This document shows positions 53,156 to 62,508 of a stretch of DNA of 63,851 nt, piece after piece (the stretch's first letter is position 1; each line of letters opens with the position of its first letter). Both the position numbers and the translations under genes were made by a program. The stretch is from assembly GCA_003130835.1 (NCBI GenBank), contig QEXX01000002.1, forward strand, positions 1 through 63,851, written 5' to 3'. The notes under the pieces are model-generated. The model saw only the letters and a list, made by a program, of their open reading frames with translations. It made no database searches and was not told the DNA's origin. Source of the DNA: Anaerolineae bacterium. GTDB taxonomy: Bacteria > Chloroflexota > Anaerolineae > Anaerolineales > UBA4823.

Positions 53156-54314
53156 TGTGCTGACAGTTCTGCCAAATCTCATCCCATGACTGACTGAAAA
53201 AATTTCCGAGCGTTATTGGAATCCCTTGACTGGGGAGAACATCTCCGTCTGGCTCTATATAAAGCCAAGTTTTTCCTGCTCCTTGCCATAGCTCTTCGGT
53301 AATCTCTTCTAAACGGACAGGGTTGAATTTCGAATAGGGCACTGGCAAATCCCAGATGAGTTTGAGGCCATGATACGCAGCAAGCTCAGAAGCCTCTCTC
53401 AGTTGAGGGCAGTAATCTTTAGAAATTGCGCTTAAGGACAAGCCGTTGATTTGAATGGAAGCTAAACGGGCAAGGATTTCCCTGAGGTTGGTGACGTTTT
53501 TTTCATTGATGGTAAGGTGAACAGCGGTGAAAATATCCATTGGGCTGATCGTTTCGATGATCTCCCAGCTCTCTGGCTTTTGGGGATCGAAAAGAATCAT
53601 CAGATGATCTAGCCCAGCATTGAGAAAGTTGTTCAACGTTTGAGAATTTTGAAAAACATGACCGTCGGTGATTAATCCGCAAATTTGGCCGTTCTGTTCC
53701 GCATGATGGATTAACTCGAGCAGGTCGGAGCGTAAAGTGGGTTCACCGCCGGTAAAGATAACATGAGGGATGCCAACATTCCAGGCTTTATCCAAAATTG
53801 ATTTCCATTCCGAGGTGCTCAGTTCTTGCTTAACCCGCTCCACGGGAGCGTAGGTTGCAGCAGAGTCTTCAGGCAAACGATACGTCAAGGCGCAATCCAG
53901 GCGAAATGGGGCAGAAAGATTGTCTAAATCTTGTTCGGTAGCCCGCTCAAAACCAAAAAATTCTATCGGGTCTAAATCTTCGGTTTGGAGGATTGCGTTT
54001 AGTTTTTCAAGAAATGAGCGATAATCTTGTAGAAGGGTTTCTCGATCAATGCGATACTTTCTTAAGACCATGCGTAGCGTTTGCTCTTCATTGAGTTGAT
54101 GGAGGTAAGCATAGGCAAATTCTGTAGCAACGGGATTGAGATGAAGCACCACAGAGGCGTTGATCACTAAGGATGAGGAACCGTTCGGGTCAACGCGCAA
54201 AAATAATTTGAGAGGTTTCTCTGTGTCTGGTGGAGATTGGTAAAAGTACAAACCTGGAGGTACGGGCTGAGGAGTCTTGAAGAATTCAAAAAGAGAAAAG
54301 AGTTTCACCTTCAT
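53130..54314 (-). CDS. Degenerate radical SAM/SPASM paralogue lacking all cluster cysteines
   Basis: The 394-residue protein aligns over its length with the radical SAM protein encoded upstream: PPGLYFYQ, VVLHLNPVATEF (PqqD-like region about 20-115), LDCALTYR, HVIFTGGEPTLRSDLLELI near 184-202, and YIEPDGDVLPSQG...LGNFF. The CxxxCxxC site is replaced by RLPEDSAATY, and the SPASM cysteines are missing (only C141, C212, C302 and C384 remain). GGEP, which contacts SAM, is kept. The frame is intact and overlaps its neighbour by four bases (ATGA), so it does not look like a pseudogene. A non-catalytic partner or substrate-binding subunit is likely. Confidence 0.85.
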   Translation of the reverse strand: MKVKLFSLFEFFKTPQPVPPGLYFYQSPPDTEKPLKLFLRVDPNGSSSLVINASVVLHLNPVATEFAYAYLHQLNEEQTLRMVLRKYRIDRETLLQDYRSFLEKLNAILQTEDLDPIEFFGFERATEQDLDNLSAPFRLDCALTYRLPEDSAATYAPVERVKQELSTSEWKSILDKAWNVGIPHVIFTGGEPTLRSDLLELIHHAEQNGQICGLITDGHVFQNSQTLNNFLNAGLDHLMILFDPQKPESWEIIETISPMDIFTAVHLTINEKNVTNLREILARLASIQINGLSLSAISKDYCPQLREASELAAYHGLKLIWDLPVPYSKFNPVRLEEITEELWQGAGKTWLYIEPDGDVLPSQGIPITLGNFFSQSWDEIWQNCQHNVKTKQHQ

Positions 54315-55672
54315 GCTTCCATCCTAAAAAACGTTTGCCAATTGATTTGTGTAGGAGCTAAAGGACAACCCCCACCGCATTGGGATAAGAGCAGACAGTC
54401 ACCACACTGTTCGGAAATATATTGGCGCGTTCGGAGAGCTTCAGCCAGGGGATGATGCCAGATCGATTCCCAATCATCGATCAGGAAGTTCCCGAGCGAT
54501 TGATAATACGACTGGCAAGGTAAAACCTCTCCGTTGGGTTCGATGCACAGGTTGAACAGAGCGGCTGTGCAGCCTTTAACACCAAGATTAAGGGACATGG
54601 GGTCAAAGTTGCAATAATGCGTGGGAGTGTACCAAATTAACTTCTGTCCACTTTGCTCGACAAAGTCTTGGGCGAACTTCAGCAAGGGGAAAAGCTCGGT
54701 TTCCGTCAGCGGTTGAGCGACTGAACACCCTTTGCCGGAATAGATCAGAGCATTTAGACCAATCGTTGGAACGCCGAGTTCGGCTAAATAATTTAGCGTT
54801 TGTGGAAGGGTGTCGAAATTTTCGCGCAACAGGGTGGTGTTGGTCATCACAAAGCATTGGGTTTTCAAGGCATTCTGAATCCCTGTGATGGTTTGTTTCC
54901 AAGCCCCATTTTTTTGAACAATTCGGTCATGCACCGTTGGATTAGCTGATTCAAGGGTGATTTGGATATGGTCAAGGCCGGCATCGTGCAAAGACTGCGC
55001 ATAGCCAATATCAGATAGCCGCCTGCCATTTGTGTTTAACCCAGTAATCAAGCCTTTTTGTTTCGCATACTCAATTAAGAGGGTGAGACCTTCGACTAGA
55101 GTTGGTTCTCCTCCAGTAAAGACAATGTGGGGAATACCCAATTCCCAAATTCGGTCTATAACGGCTTTCCATTGTTCGATAGACAAGGGCGAGACGGTGC
55201 GATTCGGATCGTTGTAGCAATGAAAGCATTGGTTGTTGCATTGATACGTTAGGGCAAGATCCATGCGATAGGGAGCTGAGGGATGATATTGGAAGGGGAA
55301 CAAGGTTTCGACTTCGGGATTGTCATGAAAACAGAGATGGCCGCGCCCCAATATGGAATGGATTGTGTGGCTGAGTTGACGATAGTCGCGCTCAATGGTT
55401 GCCCTAGAAGTGGAAAATAGTATGGAAAGTTTTTGGGCAGCTACACTGGCTGGAACATTATAAAGGGCTAAGTAGGTCATCCAAGTCGCAGTTGGATTCA
55501 ATTGGAGAATCGTGTTGCCGTTGAGAATTAAGCTAGCATGTTGCTCGGCTTCAACTCTCAGATGAACGGTTATGTGATAGGAATTTTCAATTGTTGGAAA
55601 ACGATATAGCCCTTGTGAAAGCGGAAAGGGTGTTTCTGCCCTCTTACTTTGAAACCATTGGGAAAAGCGCAT
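54311..55672 (-). CDS. Radical SAM/SPASM protein with PqqD-like N-terminal domain
   Basis: The 453-residue protein has a PqqD-like region (about 20-115, with LILNGNTILQLNPTATWMTYLALY and a helical ERDYRQLSHTIHSIL), the radical SAM motif C145-x3-C149-x2-C152 (CNNQCFHC), FTGGEP at 185-190, and a SPASM region with C368, C376, C386 and C423-x2-C426-x5-C432-x3-C436. Such enzymes carry auxiliary [4Fe-4S] clusters and often modify ribosomal peptides bound by the PqqD-like domain. I start at 55672, where ATG overlaps the stop of the Cys-Ala protein gene by one base (TAATG); an upstream frame in the repeat is an artefact. Confidence 0.92.
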   Translation of the reverse strand: MRFSQWFQSKRAETPFPLSQGLYRFPTIENSYHITVHLRVEAEQHASLILNGNTILQLNPTATWMTYLALYNVPASVAAQKLSILFSTSRATIERDYRQLSHTIHSILGRGHLCFHDNPEVETLFPFQYHPSAPYRMDLALTYQCNNQCFHCYNDPNRTVSPLSIEQWKAVIDRIWELGIPHIVFTGGEPTLVEGLTLLIEYAKQKGLITGLNTNGRRLSDIGYAQSLHDAGLDHIQITLESANPTVHDRIVQKNGAWKQTITGIQNALKTQCFVMTNTTLLRENFDTLPQTLNYLAELGVPTIGLNALIYSGKGCSVAQPLTETELFPLLKFAQDFVEQSGQKLIWYTPTHYCNFDPMSLNLGVKGCTAALFNLCIEPNGEVLPCQSYYQSLGNFLIDDWESIWHHPLAEALRTRQYISEQCGDCLLLSQCGGGCPLAPTQINWQTFFRMEA

Positions 55673-57339
55673 TATCGTCCCCCTCCGGCACAGGCACAGG
55701 CACAACCGGCGCAGGCGCAGGCGCAAGCACAAGCACACCCGCCGCTGCTGCTTCGATAAGAGCGGGAGGTTGATGGGGCAGGCGGTGGATTGGTTTTGTT
55801 GGTGATTTTACTGGTGAAATCACTCAAATTGCCAATCACTGAGCCGGAGAGATTCTGGACGCCATTGACGATGGAAGCGGCAAAATCTGCACCAGGTAAA
55901 CGGGGTGCACTGGTATACGTTGGAGTTTGAGGAGCTGAAGGTGAAGAAGTTGAAGGAATGCTAACAGGGCGGCTGGGAAAGAGCGGGTCGTAGCGATGCC
56001 ACCAGGTGGGCACATACACTGGTCCGCTTTCGAAGACCCGTCGAGTGCGATCGTCGTAATCTTTATCCAACATAGTCCACTCCAATGCTTGATCGAACTT
56101 TTCGCTTTTGACTTCGGGAGTGGCGGCATCCTCTACTTGCTGCCAAGCCCGCTTGACAATTTCCCTGTAGTAAGCGACAGTTTCTTTTCGACTAAAGCCT
56201 CGCATTTTATTTTGGACGGATTTCACCAATTCGATAATCATCTGCTGCAAGGCTTCTTGACGCTTCTTCTTATCCGAGATTTCAAATGCTTCCAGAAATT
56301 TCAACTCATAGGGGCGCAGTTTTTCAATCTCTGCTTCAGTTTCCCGCACAATTTCAAGAGGATTTTTATTTGTCACTCTAGCAGCACCTTTTTTCAGAAC
56401 GGAAAACAGAATCATGGTTAGCACTTTGTCAAGTGGTTGTTCCAGCAGAATTGCAGCTTCTACGGCTGTCAGACCGCGCTTGATACCATTGCCTTCGATG
56501 GCGATTTTGGGAGGTAAATATTCAAGCTTTCGTCTTTGTGCTTTAACGATGGAGTAAATGATTAAGATGACGAATAGAAGTGGTATTGCTGCACATATGA
56601 GCGTAAATAAAATTTCCATCACTGCGTCTAGATTTATGCTCTGAGCGACAATGGCGGTTTCTGGGACATAATGCTTGGGAAACGAAGCGCCAAATTTGTA
56701 CTGGGTGGAAGCTGATGCTTGAGGGTTGTTCCAACTATAGAAAATCCGACCTTCAGAATCGAGACCAGTTTGGGGTTCAGAGGGAAACGAACTAGGCGAT
56801 TGATGCCAGCGTGGTTCTTCCGGCAAAACGCCTTTGGGTAGGTGAAAGACTACGGTTAGATTGGTAAGGCCAGAAACATATTCTGAGCCAAACCAAGTTG
56901 GGGAGAAAACGGCGCTCACGTAGGAAGCATCGGAGCTATCAACATAAAGAACCTGCTGAATATTGGGGATGAATACCGTAACAACACCAGTTTCCCCTGG
57001 TCGAATTGCATTTGTGCCTAAGCCAAGCGCAACCCCGTTGGTGACATACGGAGATTTTTCTATCGAGGTGATTGGGATGCCATTAACATAAGCCTGAACA
57101 GCGTTAAGATCATAATATCGGGTTGGAATGCCAATATCGACAAAATCAATTGGATCTGCGCTGGGAGAATTGGCAAACCAAATTTCGTATTGCAGGCTCA
57201 AGCTGCCATCTTCATTCCAATAAGCGTGTACGATCTCTTTGGGGATCGAAAAGCGATAGGTTTGGGCTAATCCTGGCAGGTTGATTGTGAACAGTAAGAG
57301 CCCAATCAATAAGATCAAAAGGGGGCATTTCTTTAACAT
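55672..57339 (-). CDS. DUF2207-like membrane protein with a C-terminal Cys-Ala repeat tail
   Basis: The 555-residue protein has a signal peptide (about 1-25), an ectodomain of about 210 residues rich in beta strands, a membrane helix (about 240-265), a basic stop-transfer KAQRRK, a cytosolic helical domain (GLTAVEAAILLEQPLDKVLTMILFSVLKKG near 290) and a low-complexity Ser/Pro linker. It ends with five Cys-Ala pairs, Gly, three more Cys-Ala pairs and GGGR (residues 535-555), eight cysteines in all. DUF2207-type proteins often end in Gly-rich tails; a Cys-Ala tail is unusual. Topology places it in the cytosol, where the adjacent radical SAM enzyme acts. Function is unknown. Confidence 0.82.
   Translation of the reverse strand: MLKKCPLLILLIGLLLFTINLPGLAQTYRFSIPKEIVHAYWNEDGSLSLQYEIWFANSPSADPIDFVDIGIPTRYYDLNAVQAYVNGIPITSIEKSPYVTNGVALGLGTNAIRPGETGVVTVFIPNIQQVLYVDSSDASYVSAVFSPTWFGSEYVSGLTNLTVVFHLPKGVLPEEPRWHQSPSSFPSEPQTGLDSEGRIFYSWNNPQASASTQYKFGASFPKHYVPETAIVAQSINLDAVMEILFTLICAAIPLLFVILIIYSIVKAQRRKLEYLPPKIAIEGNGIKRGLTAVEAAILLEQPLDKVLTMILFSVLKKGAARVTNKNPLEIVRETEAEIEKLRPYELKFLEAFEISDKKKRQEALQQMIIELVKSVQNKMRGFSRKETVAYYREIVKRAWQQVEDAATPEVKSEKFDQALEWTMLDKDYDDRTRRVFESGPVYVPTWWHRYDPLFPSRPVSIPSTSSPSAPQTPTYTSAPRLPGADFAASIVNGVQNLSGSVIGNLSDFTSKITNKTNPPPAPSTSRSYRSSSGGCACACACACAGCACACAGGGR
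55687..55737 (-). repeat. Hexamer repeat encoding the Cys-Ala tail
   Basis: Seventeen codons alternate TGT/TGC and GCC/GCT (eight pairs, broken once by GGT). The synonymous changes mean that the DNA repeat is imperfect while the protein pattern is exact. Selection on the protein seems more likely than recent slippage. Confidence 0.85.
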
Positions 57340-57356
57340 TCGCTTCCCTCCCTAGG

Positions 57357-57713
57357 TTACCATTTAGGAGCTTCAGTCAACTGATACGTGGTGTGGCAAT
57401 ATGGGCAATTGACGACTGGGCTTCCCGCAACAATTTGAATATTCTCCAGAGTGATGCTTCCGCCGCAGGATTGACATTTCAAGGTATCTAAGTTGACGTT
57501 AGCGGGTAAGTCGATTTCGACCTTGATGGCTTGTTTTTCAGCGGGCTTTGATGTTGAACGATTGACGAGATAAAGGATGCCTAAACCAATGCCAACACTG
57601 ACTAGCCCCACAATAATCCATCCCCATTGTCCATTAGGGCTAAAGGCTCCCCATATAAATAGCACCCCAAAAAAGACCAAGATTCCAGCAAAGATGTTGC
57701 CCACAATTCGCAT
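57357..57713 (-). CDS. Small membrane protein with C-terminal zinc ribbon
   Basis: The 118-residue protein has two membrane helices (IFAGILVFFGVLFIWGAF and WIIVGLVSVGIGLGILYLV) and a cytosolic zinc ribbon (CQSCGG at about 80-85, CPYC at about 103-106). It is 17 bases before the Cys-Ala membrane protein gene and is probably the first gene of that unit. It may be an accessory membrane partner of it. I do not recognise a named family. Confidence 0.75.
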   Translation of the reverse strand: MRIVGNIFAGILVFFGVLFIWGAFSPNGQWGWIIVGLVSVGIGLGILYLVNRSTSKPAEKQAIKVEIDLPANVNLDTLKCQSCGGSITLENIQIVAGSPVVNCPYCHTTYQLTEAPKW

Positions 57714-57810
57714 GTCTGCCTCTTGTTATGCTGATTTATTTTTCTCTACGCTTGAGCATGAAGAAGGTCGCAATTATTTGCTTAATCATTCCCAAAATAC
57801 GCCGATAGAA

Positions 57811-57841
57811 ACAAAAAAGGTCGAACCCATCGATTCGACCT
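57811..57841 (-). terminator. Rho-independent terminator of the pst-phoU operon
   Basis: On the minus strand AGGTCGAA and TTCGACCT form a perfect stem around eight bases, followed by TTTTTTG. It starts at the phoU stop codon, so transcription of the phosphate operon ends here and the Cys-Ala cluster should have its own promoter in 57714-57810, where I see only weak matches. Confidence 0.9.
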
Positions 57842-58532
57842 AATCTTCTTCTTGCAGAGTTTTGAATTCGTCATCCGAGCTGTTGATTTCTTTCATAACA
57901 CCAGTAACGACATAGATGGTACGTTCGCAGATATTGGTCACTCGGTCGGCAACACGCTCTAAGTTATGAGCGGCCCAGAGCAGCCAGTTCGCTCGCTCAA
58001 TGGTGGTGGGATCTTGAATGACATAGGTGATTAGTTCACGGTACACTTGTAAATATAAAGAGTCCACTTCGTCGTCTTCAGAAGGTATACTTCGGGCTGC
58101 CTGTTCGTCCTCCTCCAGAAAAGCCTGTAATGCTCGATTGAGCATATCGCAGCTCTTATCTGCCATGCGGGGAATATCGATCAGGGGTTTGACTAAAGGT
58201 GCATCTCCCATGCGTAGATTGATGTGTGCAATACCCTTCGCGTAATCGCCCATGCGTTCTAACTCACCAGCAATTTCAAGGATGGAAGCAAGCAGTCGCA
58301 GATCATAAGCCATGGGCTGTTGGGTAGCGATTAACACTAACACCTGATTTTCAATTTCAAAGCGGCGGCGATTAACTTCTACATCCAAGTCAAGGATTTG
58401 TTTTGAAACCTCAATATCTCGGTTTTTTAGCGCATCGACAGATTGTAAAAGCATCTTCTGAACAATCTGTCCTAGCTCAATCGTGTTGTCTTTAAGCTGT
58501 TGTAATTCTTGACCAAAGGTTTTCCTGAGCAT
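57840..58532 (-). CDS. phoU: Phosphate system regulator PhoU
   Basis: The 230-residue helical protein has the two PhoU repeats, with LELDVEVNRRRFEIENQVL-like DLDVEVNRRRFEIENQ in the first half and ERMGDYAKGIAHI, then HNLERVADRVTNICERTIY in the second. PhoU restrains the PhoR kinase when phosphate is plentiful. I start at the ATG at 58532 with GAGG six bases upstream; a GTG at 58544 is in frame. It follows pstB. Confidence 0.94.
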   Translation of the reverse strand: MLRKTFGQELQQLKDNTIELGQIVQKMLLQSVDALKNRDIEVSKQILDLDVEVNRRRFEIENQVLVLIATQQPMAYDLRLLASILEIAGELERMGDYAKGIAHINLRMGDAPLVKPLIDIPRMADKSCDMLNRALQAFLEEDEQAARSIPSEDDEVDSLYLQVYRELITYVIQDPTTIERANWLLWAAHNLERVADRVTNICERTIYVVTGVMKEINSSDDEFKTLQEED

Positions 58533-58597
58533 AGAGTACCTCACTTCTCTATTATAACATTTTAAGAAACGTTAACATCAACAAACAGAGCCTGCAA

Positions 58598-59389
58598 TTA
58601 TCCAAAGCGACCCGTCACGTAATCTTCTGTGCGTTTGTCCTTAGGGTTGGTAAAGATGGTCTTTGTCCGATCGAACTCGATCACCGTGCCGACCCGCTCT
58701 TCATGGTTGAGTAACATCATCATGGCGGTGTAATCGGATACCCGAGCTGCTTGTTGCATATTGTGGGTGACGATGATGATGGTGTAGTTATTCTTAAGCT
58801 CTTGCATCAATTCCTCAATGCGCAAGGTTGCTATTGGGTCAAGAGCTGAAGCTGGTTCGTCCATTAAGATCACCTCTGGACGCAGAGCGATGGTGCGCGC
58901 AATGCAAAGACGTTGTTGTTGTCCTCCAGATAAGGAAAGTCCGCTTTGGTCGAGTTTATCCTTAACCTCATCCCATAGGGCGGCATCGCGTAACGCTTCT
59001 TCGACCAAATTGTCTAAATCTGATTTAGAGCCACGAAACCCATTGATGCGTAAGCCCCAGGCGATGTTTTCATAGATCGATTTTGGGAATGGGTTGGGTT
59101 TTTGGAATACCATTCCGATGCGACGACGCACTTCGACCGGGTCAATAGAAGGATCGTAAATGTTTTCGTTGTTGAAAAGAATTTCTCCTTCTGTTCGAGC
59201 CGAGGGAACCAGCTCGTTCATGCGATTAAAGGAGCGGAGCAGGGTGGATTTGCCGCACCCAGAAGGCCCGATGATAGCCGTGATTTTATGGCGAGGGATT
59301 TGTAGATTGACATTTGCAACAGCTTGGAAATTGCCATAGTAGATGTTTAAGTTGCGAGTTTCAAGGATAACTTGATGATTTTCGTTCAT
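58598..59389 (-). CDS. pstB: Phosphate ABC transporter ATP-binding protein PstB
   Basis: The 263-residue protein has Walker [10 protein letters not shown] (K47), the PstB-typical [10 protein letters not shown], signature [16 protein letters not shown], Walker [14 protein letters not shown] and [14 protein letters not shown]. It powers phosphate import through PstCA. GGAG precedes the start. Confidence 0.97.
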   Translation of the reverse strand: MNENHQVILETRNLNIYYGNFQAVANVNLQIPRHKITAIIGPSGCGKSTLLRSFNRMNELVPSARTEGEILFNNENIYDPSIDPVEVRRRIGMVFQKPNPFPKSIYENIAWGLRINGFRGSKSDLDNLVEEALRDAALWDEVKDKLDQSGLSLSGGQQQRLCIARTIALRPEVILMDEPASALDPIATLRIEELMQELKNNYTIIIVTHNMQQAARVSDYTAMMMLLNHEERVGTVIEFDRTKTIFTNPKDKRTEDYVTGRFG

Positions 59390-59401
59390 TGTTTCTCCTT
59401 T

Positions 59402-60289
59402 TTACCAACGGATGAACAAGCGATTGCGTAACCATATAGCGATGGCATTCATCGAAAGGAGCAAGGCAAGTAAAACGATAATTCCTGCCGCAGCAAGGTT
59501 TTGAAAGTCTTTTTGAGGCAATGATACCCAATTAAAGATTTGAATTGGAAGGACAGTAAAGATATCTAATGGCCCGCGCAAATCAAAAGCGATGTAAGTT
59601 AGTGCGCCAATGGTGATCAAAGGAGCTGTTTCACCGATGGCGCGTGACATGGCTAAGATAACGCCGGTCAGGATGGCCGGCATGGAATAGGCCAAGACGT
59701 GATCGCGAGCGGTTTCCCATTCATTGGCTCCAAGAGCTAAAGCAGCTAGGCGGATCGAACGCGGCACCGCTCGAATAGCTTCACGGGTGGTCACGATGAT
59801 GATGGGAAGTACCAATAGGGTCATTGTCAAAGCTCCCGCTAAAAGGCTCCTGCCCAAACCGAGACCGCGCACAAATAAGCCCAGTCCAAGCAGACCATAA
59901 ATGATTGATGGAACGCCTGCTAAATTGGCGATATTGATTTCAATAAATTCCGTCAGTCGGTTTTTGGGGGCAAATTCTTCAAGGTAAATTCCCGCTCCGA
60001 CGCCAATTGGAATTGCCATCAGTGCCGTAAAGACCATCAGCCAGATGGAGCCTTGCAAAGCTGAGCGCAAACCAGCCTTTTCAGGGAAGCGTGATGGGAA
60101 CTCGGTGAACAAACGCGGGTGCAACCACGGCAGGCCATCCAGGAATACGTCTATCAGCAAGGTTAAGAGAATGGCAATACCAAGGAGAATAGAGAAGAAA
60201 GCAATCACTTCTAAAACTCGCCCTTTACGTTGACGAATAGTAAGTTGGCGTTCGTAGGTAAGATCGCGTAGACTGCTAATGGCACTCAT
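59402..60289 (-). CDS. pstA: Phosphate ABC transporter permease PstA
   Basis: The 295-residue protein has six hydrophobic helices, the [11 protein letters not shown] stretch, and the EAA-loop [42 protein letters not shown] typical of PstA. Its start overlaps the pstC stop by four bases (ATGA). Confidence 0.96.
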   Translation of the reverse strand: MSAISSLRDLTYERQLTIRQRKGRVLEVIAFFSILLGIAILLTLLIDVFLDGLPWLHPRLFTEFPSRFPEKAGLRSALQGSIWLMVFTALMAIPIGVGAGIYLEEFAPKNRLTEFIEINIANLAGVPSIIYGLLGLGLFVRGLGLGRSLLAGALTMTLLVLPIIIVTTREAIRAVPRSIRLAALALGANEWETARDHVLAYSMPAILTGVILAMSRAIGETAPLITIGALTYIAFDLRGPLDIFTVLPIQIFNWVSLPQKDFQNLAAAGIIVLLALLLSMNAIAIWLRNRLFIRW

Positions 60290-61176
60290 TCGTAGACCTC
60301 GCGAAAACGTTTGGTGAAGAAGTAACTGATGATATTCATCACTAATGTCATCACGAACAATAACATCCCTACAGCAAAAATAGTCTGATAAGCGATACTC
60401 TGATGAGGTGTATCGCCGAGGCTAACTTGTACAATGTAGGCCGTCATCGTTTCGATGGATTCAAGGGGATTGAGGGTCATTTTGGGTTGTTGCCCGGCAG
60501 CAATGGCGACGATCATCGTTTCGCCAATCGCTCTTGAGATTGCCAGAATAAAAGCGGCAGCAATGCCGGAAAGCGCCGCAGGAATGACGACTTGGGTTGC
60601 CACTTCAGCTTTGGTTGCACCCAAAGCATACGCAGCTTCGCGCAAGGAGCGTGGCACTGCTGAAAGGGCGTCCTCGGAAATCGAAGCAACAGTAGGCAAG
60701 ATCATAAAACCCATCACGATAGAAGCGCTTAAGCCATTAAAAGACTGTGTCTGGGGAAAGATACTCTTCAAAATCGGGGTCACAAAAAGCAGGGCAAAAT
60801 ATCCATATACCACGGTAGGTATCCCTGCTAATACCTCTAAAAATGGCTTGAGCACTGTTCGTGCTTTCGGAGATGCATATTCACTCATATAGATTGCTGC
60901 TAATAGCCCGAGTGGCAGCGCAATGAACATTGCCCCGCTTGCAACGAGAACGGTTCCATTCACCAGCGGCAATACGCCAAATTTCTTGGTGGCAAAAAGA
61001 GGTGTCCAGCGCGTTCCGGTCAAAAATTCAATGATGGAGACTTGTTGAAAGAACAAAATGGTTTCTTGAATTAAGACACCAATAATGCCAAAAGTTGTGA
61101 AGACTGAGATCAAAGCAAAAAAGAAGATGACAGCGACAACAATCTTTTTTTCAAGAACTTTGCGGTTTCTAATCAT
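60286..61176 (-). CDS. pstC: Phosphate ABC transporter permease PstC
   Basis: The 296-residue protein has PstC features: [61 protein letters not shown], and the loop [42 protein letters not shown] start at 61176 with AGGGA upstream; a GTG at 61260 is in frame but lies in the hairpin between pstS and pstC. Confidence 0.95.
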   Translation of the reverse strand: MIRNRKVLEKKIVVAVIFFFALISVFTTFGIIGVLIQETILFFQQVSIIEFLTGTRWTPLFATKKFGVLPLVNGTVLVASGAMFIALPLGLLAAIYMSEYASPKARTVLKPFLEVLAGIPTVVYGYFALLFVTPILKSIFPQTQSFNGLSASIVMGFMILPTVASISEDALSAVPRSLREAAYALGATKAEVATQVVIPAALSGIAAAFILAISRAIGETMIVAIAAGQQPKMTLNPLESIETMTAYIVQVSLGDTPHQSIAYQTIFAVGMLLFVMTLVMNIISYFFTKRFREVYE

Positions 61177-61233
61177 CTTATTCTGTTCCCTGAAATGGAT
61201 TTTCTCTGACCACTTTCTGATAGAACCTAACAA

Positions 61234-61260
61234 GTGGGGCAGGGAAGGCGTCTGCCCCAC
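61234..61260 (-). other. Hairpin between pstS and pstC
   Basis: GTGGGGCAG and CTGCCCCAC form a perfect nine-base stem around nine bases. It lies 21 bases after the pstS stop, with no T-run, so it probably stabilises the pstS part of the mRNA or reduces read-through, giving more binding protein than permease. Confidence 0.7.
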
Positions 61261-61281
61261 TCTCTATGGAAGATGTATAAG

Positions 61282-62382
61282 TTATTGTGATTCTTTTGCC
61301 AATAGATCTTGTAGCGATACCCCAACGGTAGACCCAACCCCTTCAAAGATCGAACCGGTGATTCGTTTATCATAGCGTTGTTGCGCCAGTTGATAGATTT
61401 CAGGAGTAAGCGGAATGTACCCGACGTCTAGAACGAGTTCATCAGCTTTTTGCAGGTAGAAGGCAATGAATGTGCTGATTTCATCTTTTTGGTCGACTCG
61501 CGCGCGGTTGACGTAGATAAAGAGCGGGCGGGAAAGTGGCTGGTAGGTACCATTGGCGACCGTCTCGATATCGGGCAAAACGCAGTTGCCATCACCGTTA
61601 TCAATGGCAACAAGTTTGAGTTTATCTTTATTTTCTTCATAATAAGCTAGCCCGAAGAAACCGAGCGCATTCGGATCGCCAGCAATGCCTTGCACAAGGA
61701 CGTTATCGTCTTCGCTGGGCAGGAAGTCGCCCCGGCTTTCTCCTTCTTTCCCAACGATTGCTTGGGTAAAGTAGTCGTATGTGCCAGAATCAACGCCAGC
61801 TCCGTAAAGTGAGAGTGGTTGATTGGGAAACTCAGGCCGAATTTGATTCCAATTGGTGATGACCCCTTCTGCCGCAGGTTCCCATATTTTCTTGAGTTCT
61901 TCAACCGTTAGGCAGGAGACGAACTCGTTAGATGGATTAACCATAACAGCAAGACCGTCAAATGCAACTGGCAATTCAATGTATTCAATGCCATTTTGTT
62001 TGCACAGTTCTACTTCGGATTCCTTGATGGGGCGAGAAGCATCCGAAATATCGGTTTCTCCGTTACAGAATTTTTTGAAGCCACCACCCGTGCCGGAAAT
62101 TCCAACCGGTACACGAACCTCTGGATATTCTTTCTGGAACTCTTCTGCGACAGCCATGGTGATTGGAGCAACGGTACTTGAACCATCCACTAAGATTGTG
62201 CCCTCCACAGGTCCGGGGGTTGGAGTGATGATGGTTTCGACAACTTTTTCAACCACCTGGGTTTCCACCACCGTCACGGTTTCAACCACCTTCTCAGGGG
62301 TGGGGGCTGCGGCGGGTGCGCAAGCCGCGATGATTAAGCTAAAGGCAAGTGTTACAAACAATAAGGAACGTGCTTTAAGCAT
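61282..62382 (-). CDS. pstS: Phosphate-binding lipoprotein PstS
   Basis: The 366-residue protein has a lipoprotein signal ending in C21, a Thr/Pro/Glu/Val linker, and a PstS domain with [44 protein letters not shown] and [10 protein letters not shown]. It captures phosphate outside the membrane for PstCAB. It begins the pst operon after a promoter at 62417-62446. Confidence 0.96.
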   Translation of the reverse strand: MLKARSLLFVTLAFSLIIAACAPAAAPTPEKVVETVTVVETQVVEKVVETIITPTPGPVEGTILVDGSSTVAPITMAVAEEFQKEYPEVRVPVGISGTGGGFKKFCNGETDISDASRPIKESEVELCKQNGIEYIELPVAFDGLAVMVNPSNEFVSCLTVEELKKIWEPAAEGVITNWNQIRPEFPNQPLSLYGAGVDSGTYDYFTQAIVGKEGESRGDFLPSEDDNVLVQGIAGDPNALGFFGLAYYEENKDKLKLVAIDNGDGNCVLPDIETVANGTYQPLSRPLFIYVNRARVDQKDEISTFIAFYLQKADELVLDVGYIPLTPEIYQLAQQRYDKRITGSIFEGVGSTVGVSLQDLLAKESQ

Positions 62383-62416
62383 TTTTTCTTCTCCTTTGTT
62401 TCAAGATTTTCCCCCA

Positions 62417-62446
62417 ATATAACAACGTTAGATTAACGCTGGTCAA
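62417..62446 (-). promoter_or_regulatory. Candidate promoter of the pst operon
   Basis: On the minus strand TTGACC (62441-62446) and TTATAT (62417-62422) are 18 bases apart. A short inverted repeat CGTTA-GAT-TAACG lies in the spacer. Further upstream, TTAAAT, TTAACA and TTTACG occur as spaced hexamers (about 62474-62500), resembling Pho-box half-sites; that resemblance is weak. Confidence 0.5.
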
Positions 62447-62508
62447 AAAAGGAGTTAAGTTTTTTTCATTTTGCGTAAAGACTTGTTAAGAAATTTAACA
62501 ATCAAGCC

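Noticed and set aside
53130-54314. Pseudogene of a radical SAM protein
   Set aside because: The frame is full length, overlaps both neighbours in the operon style, and keeps GGEP and the PqqD-like region.
55672-55738. Upstream extension of the radical SAM frame beginning MCLCLRLRLRRLC, resembling a Cys-rich leader or small precursor peptide
   Set aside because: It is the Cys-Ala repeat of the preceding gene read in another frame. The ATG at 55672 with a TAATG overlap is the better start.
55996-56421. A 141-codon open frame on the plus strand
   Set aside because: It is antisense to the DUF2207-like gene and shows no ribosome site or conserved pattern.
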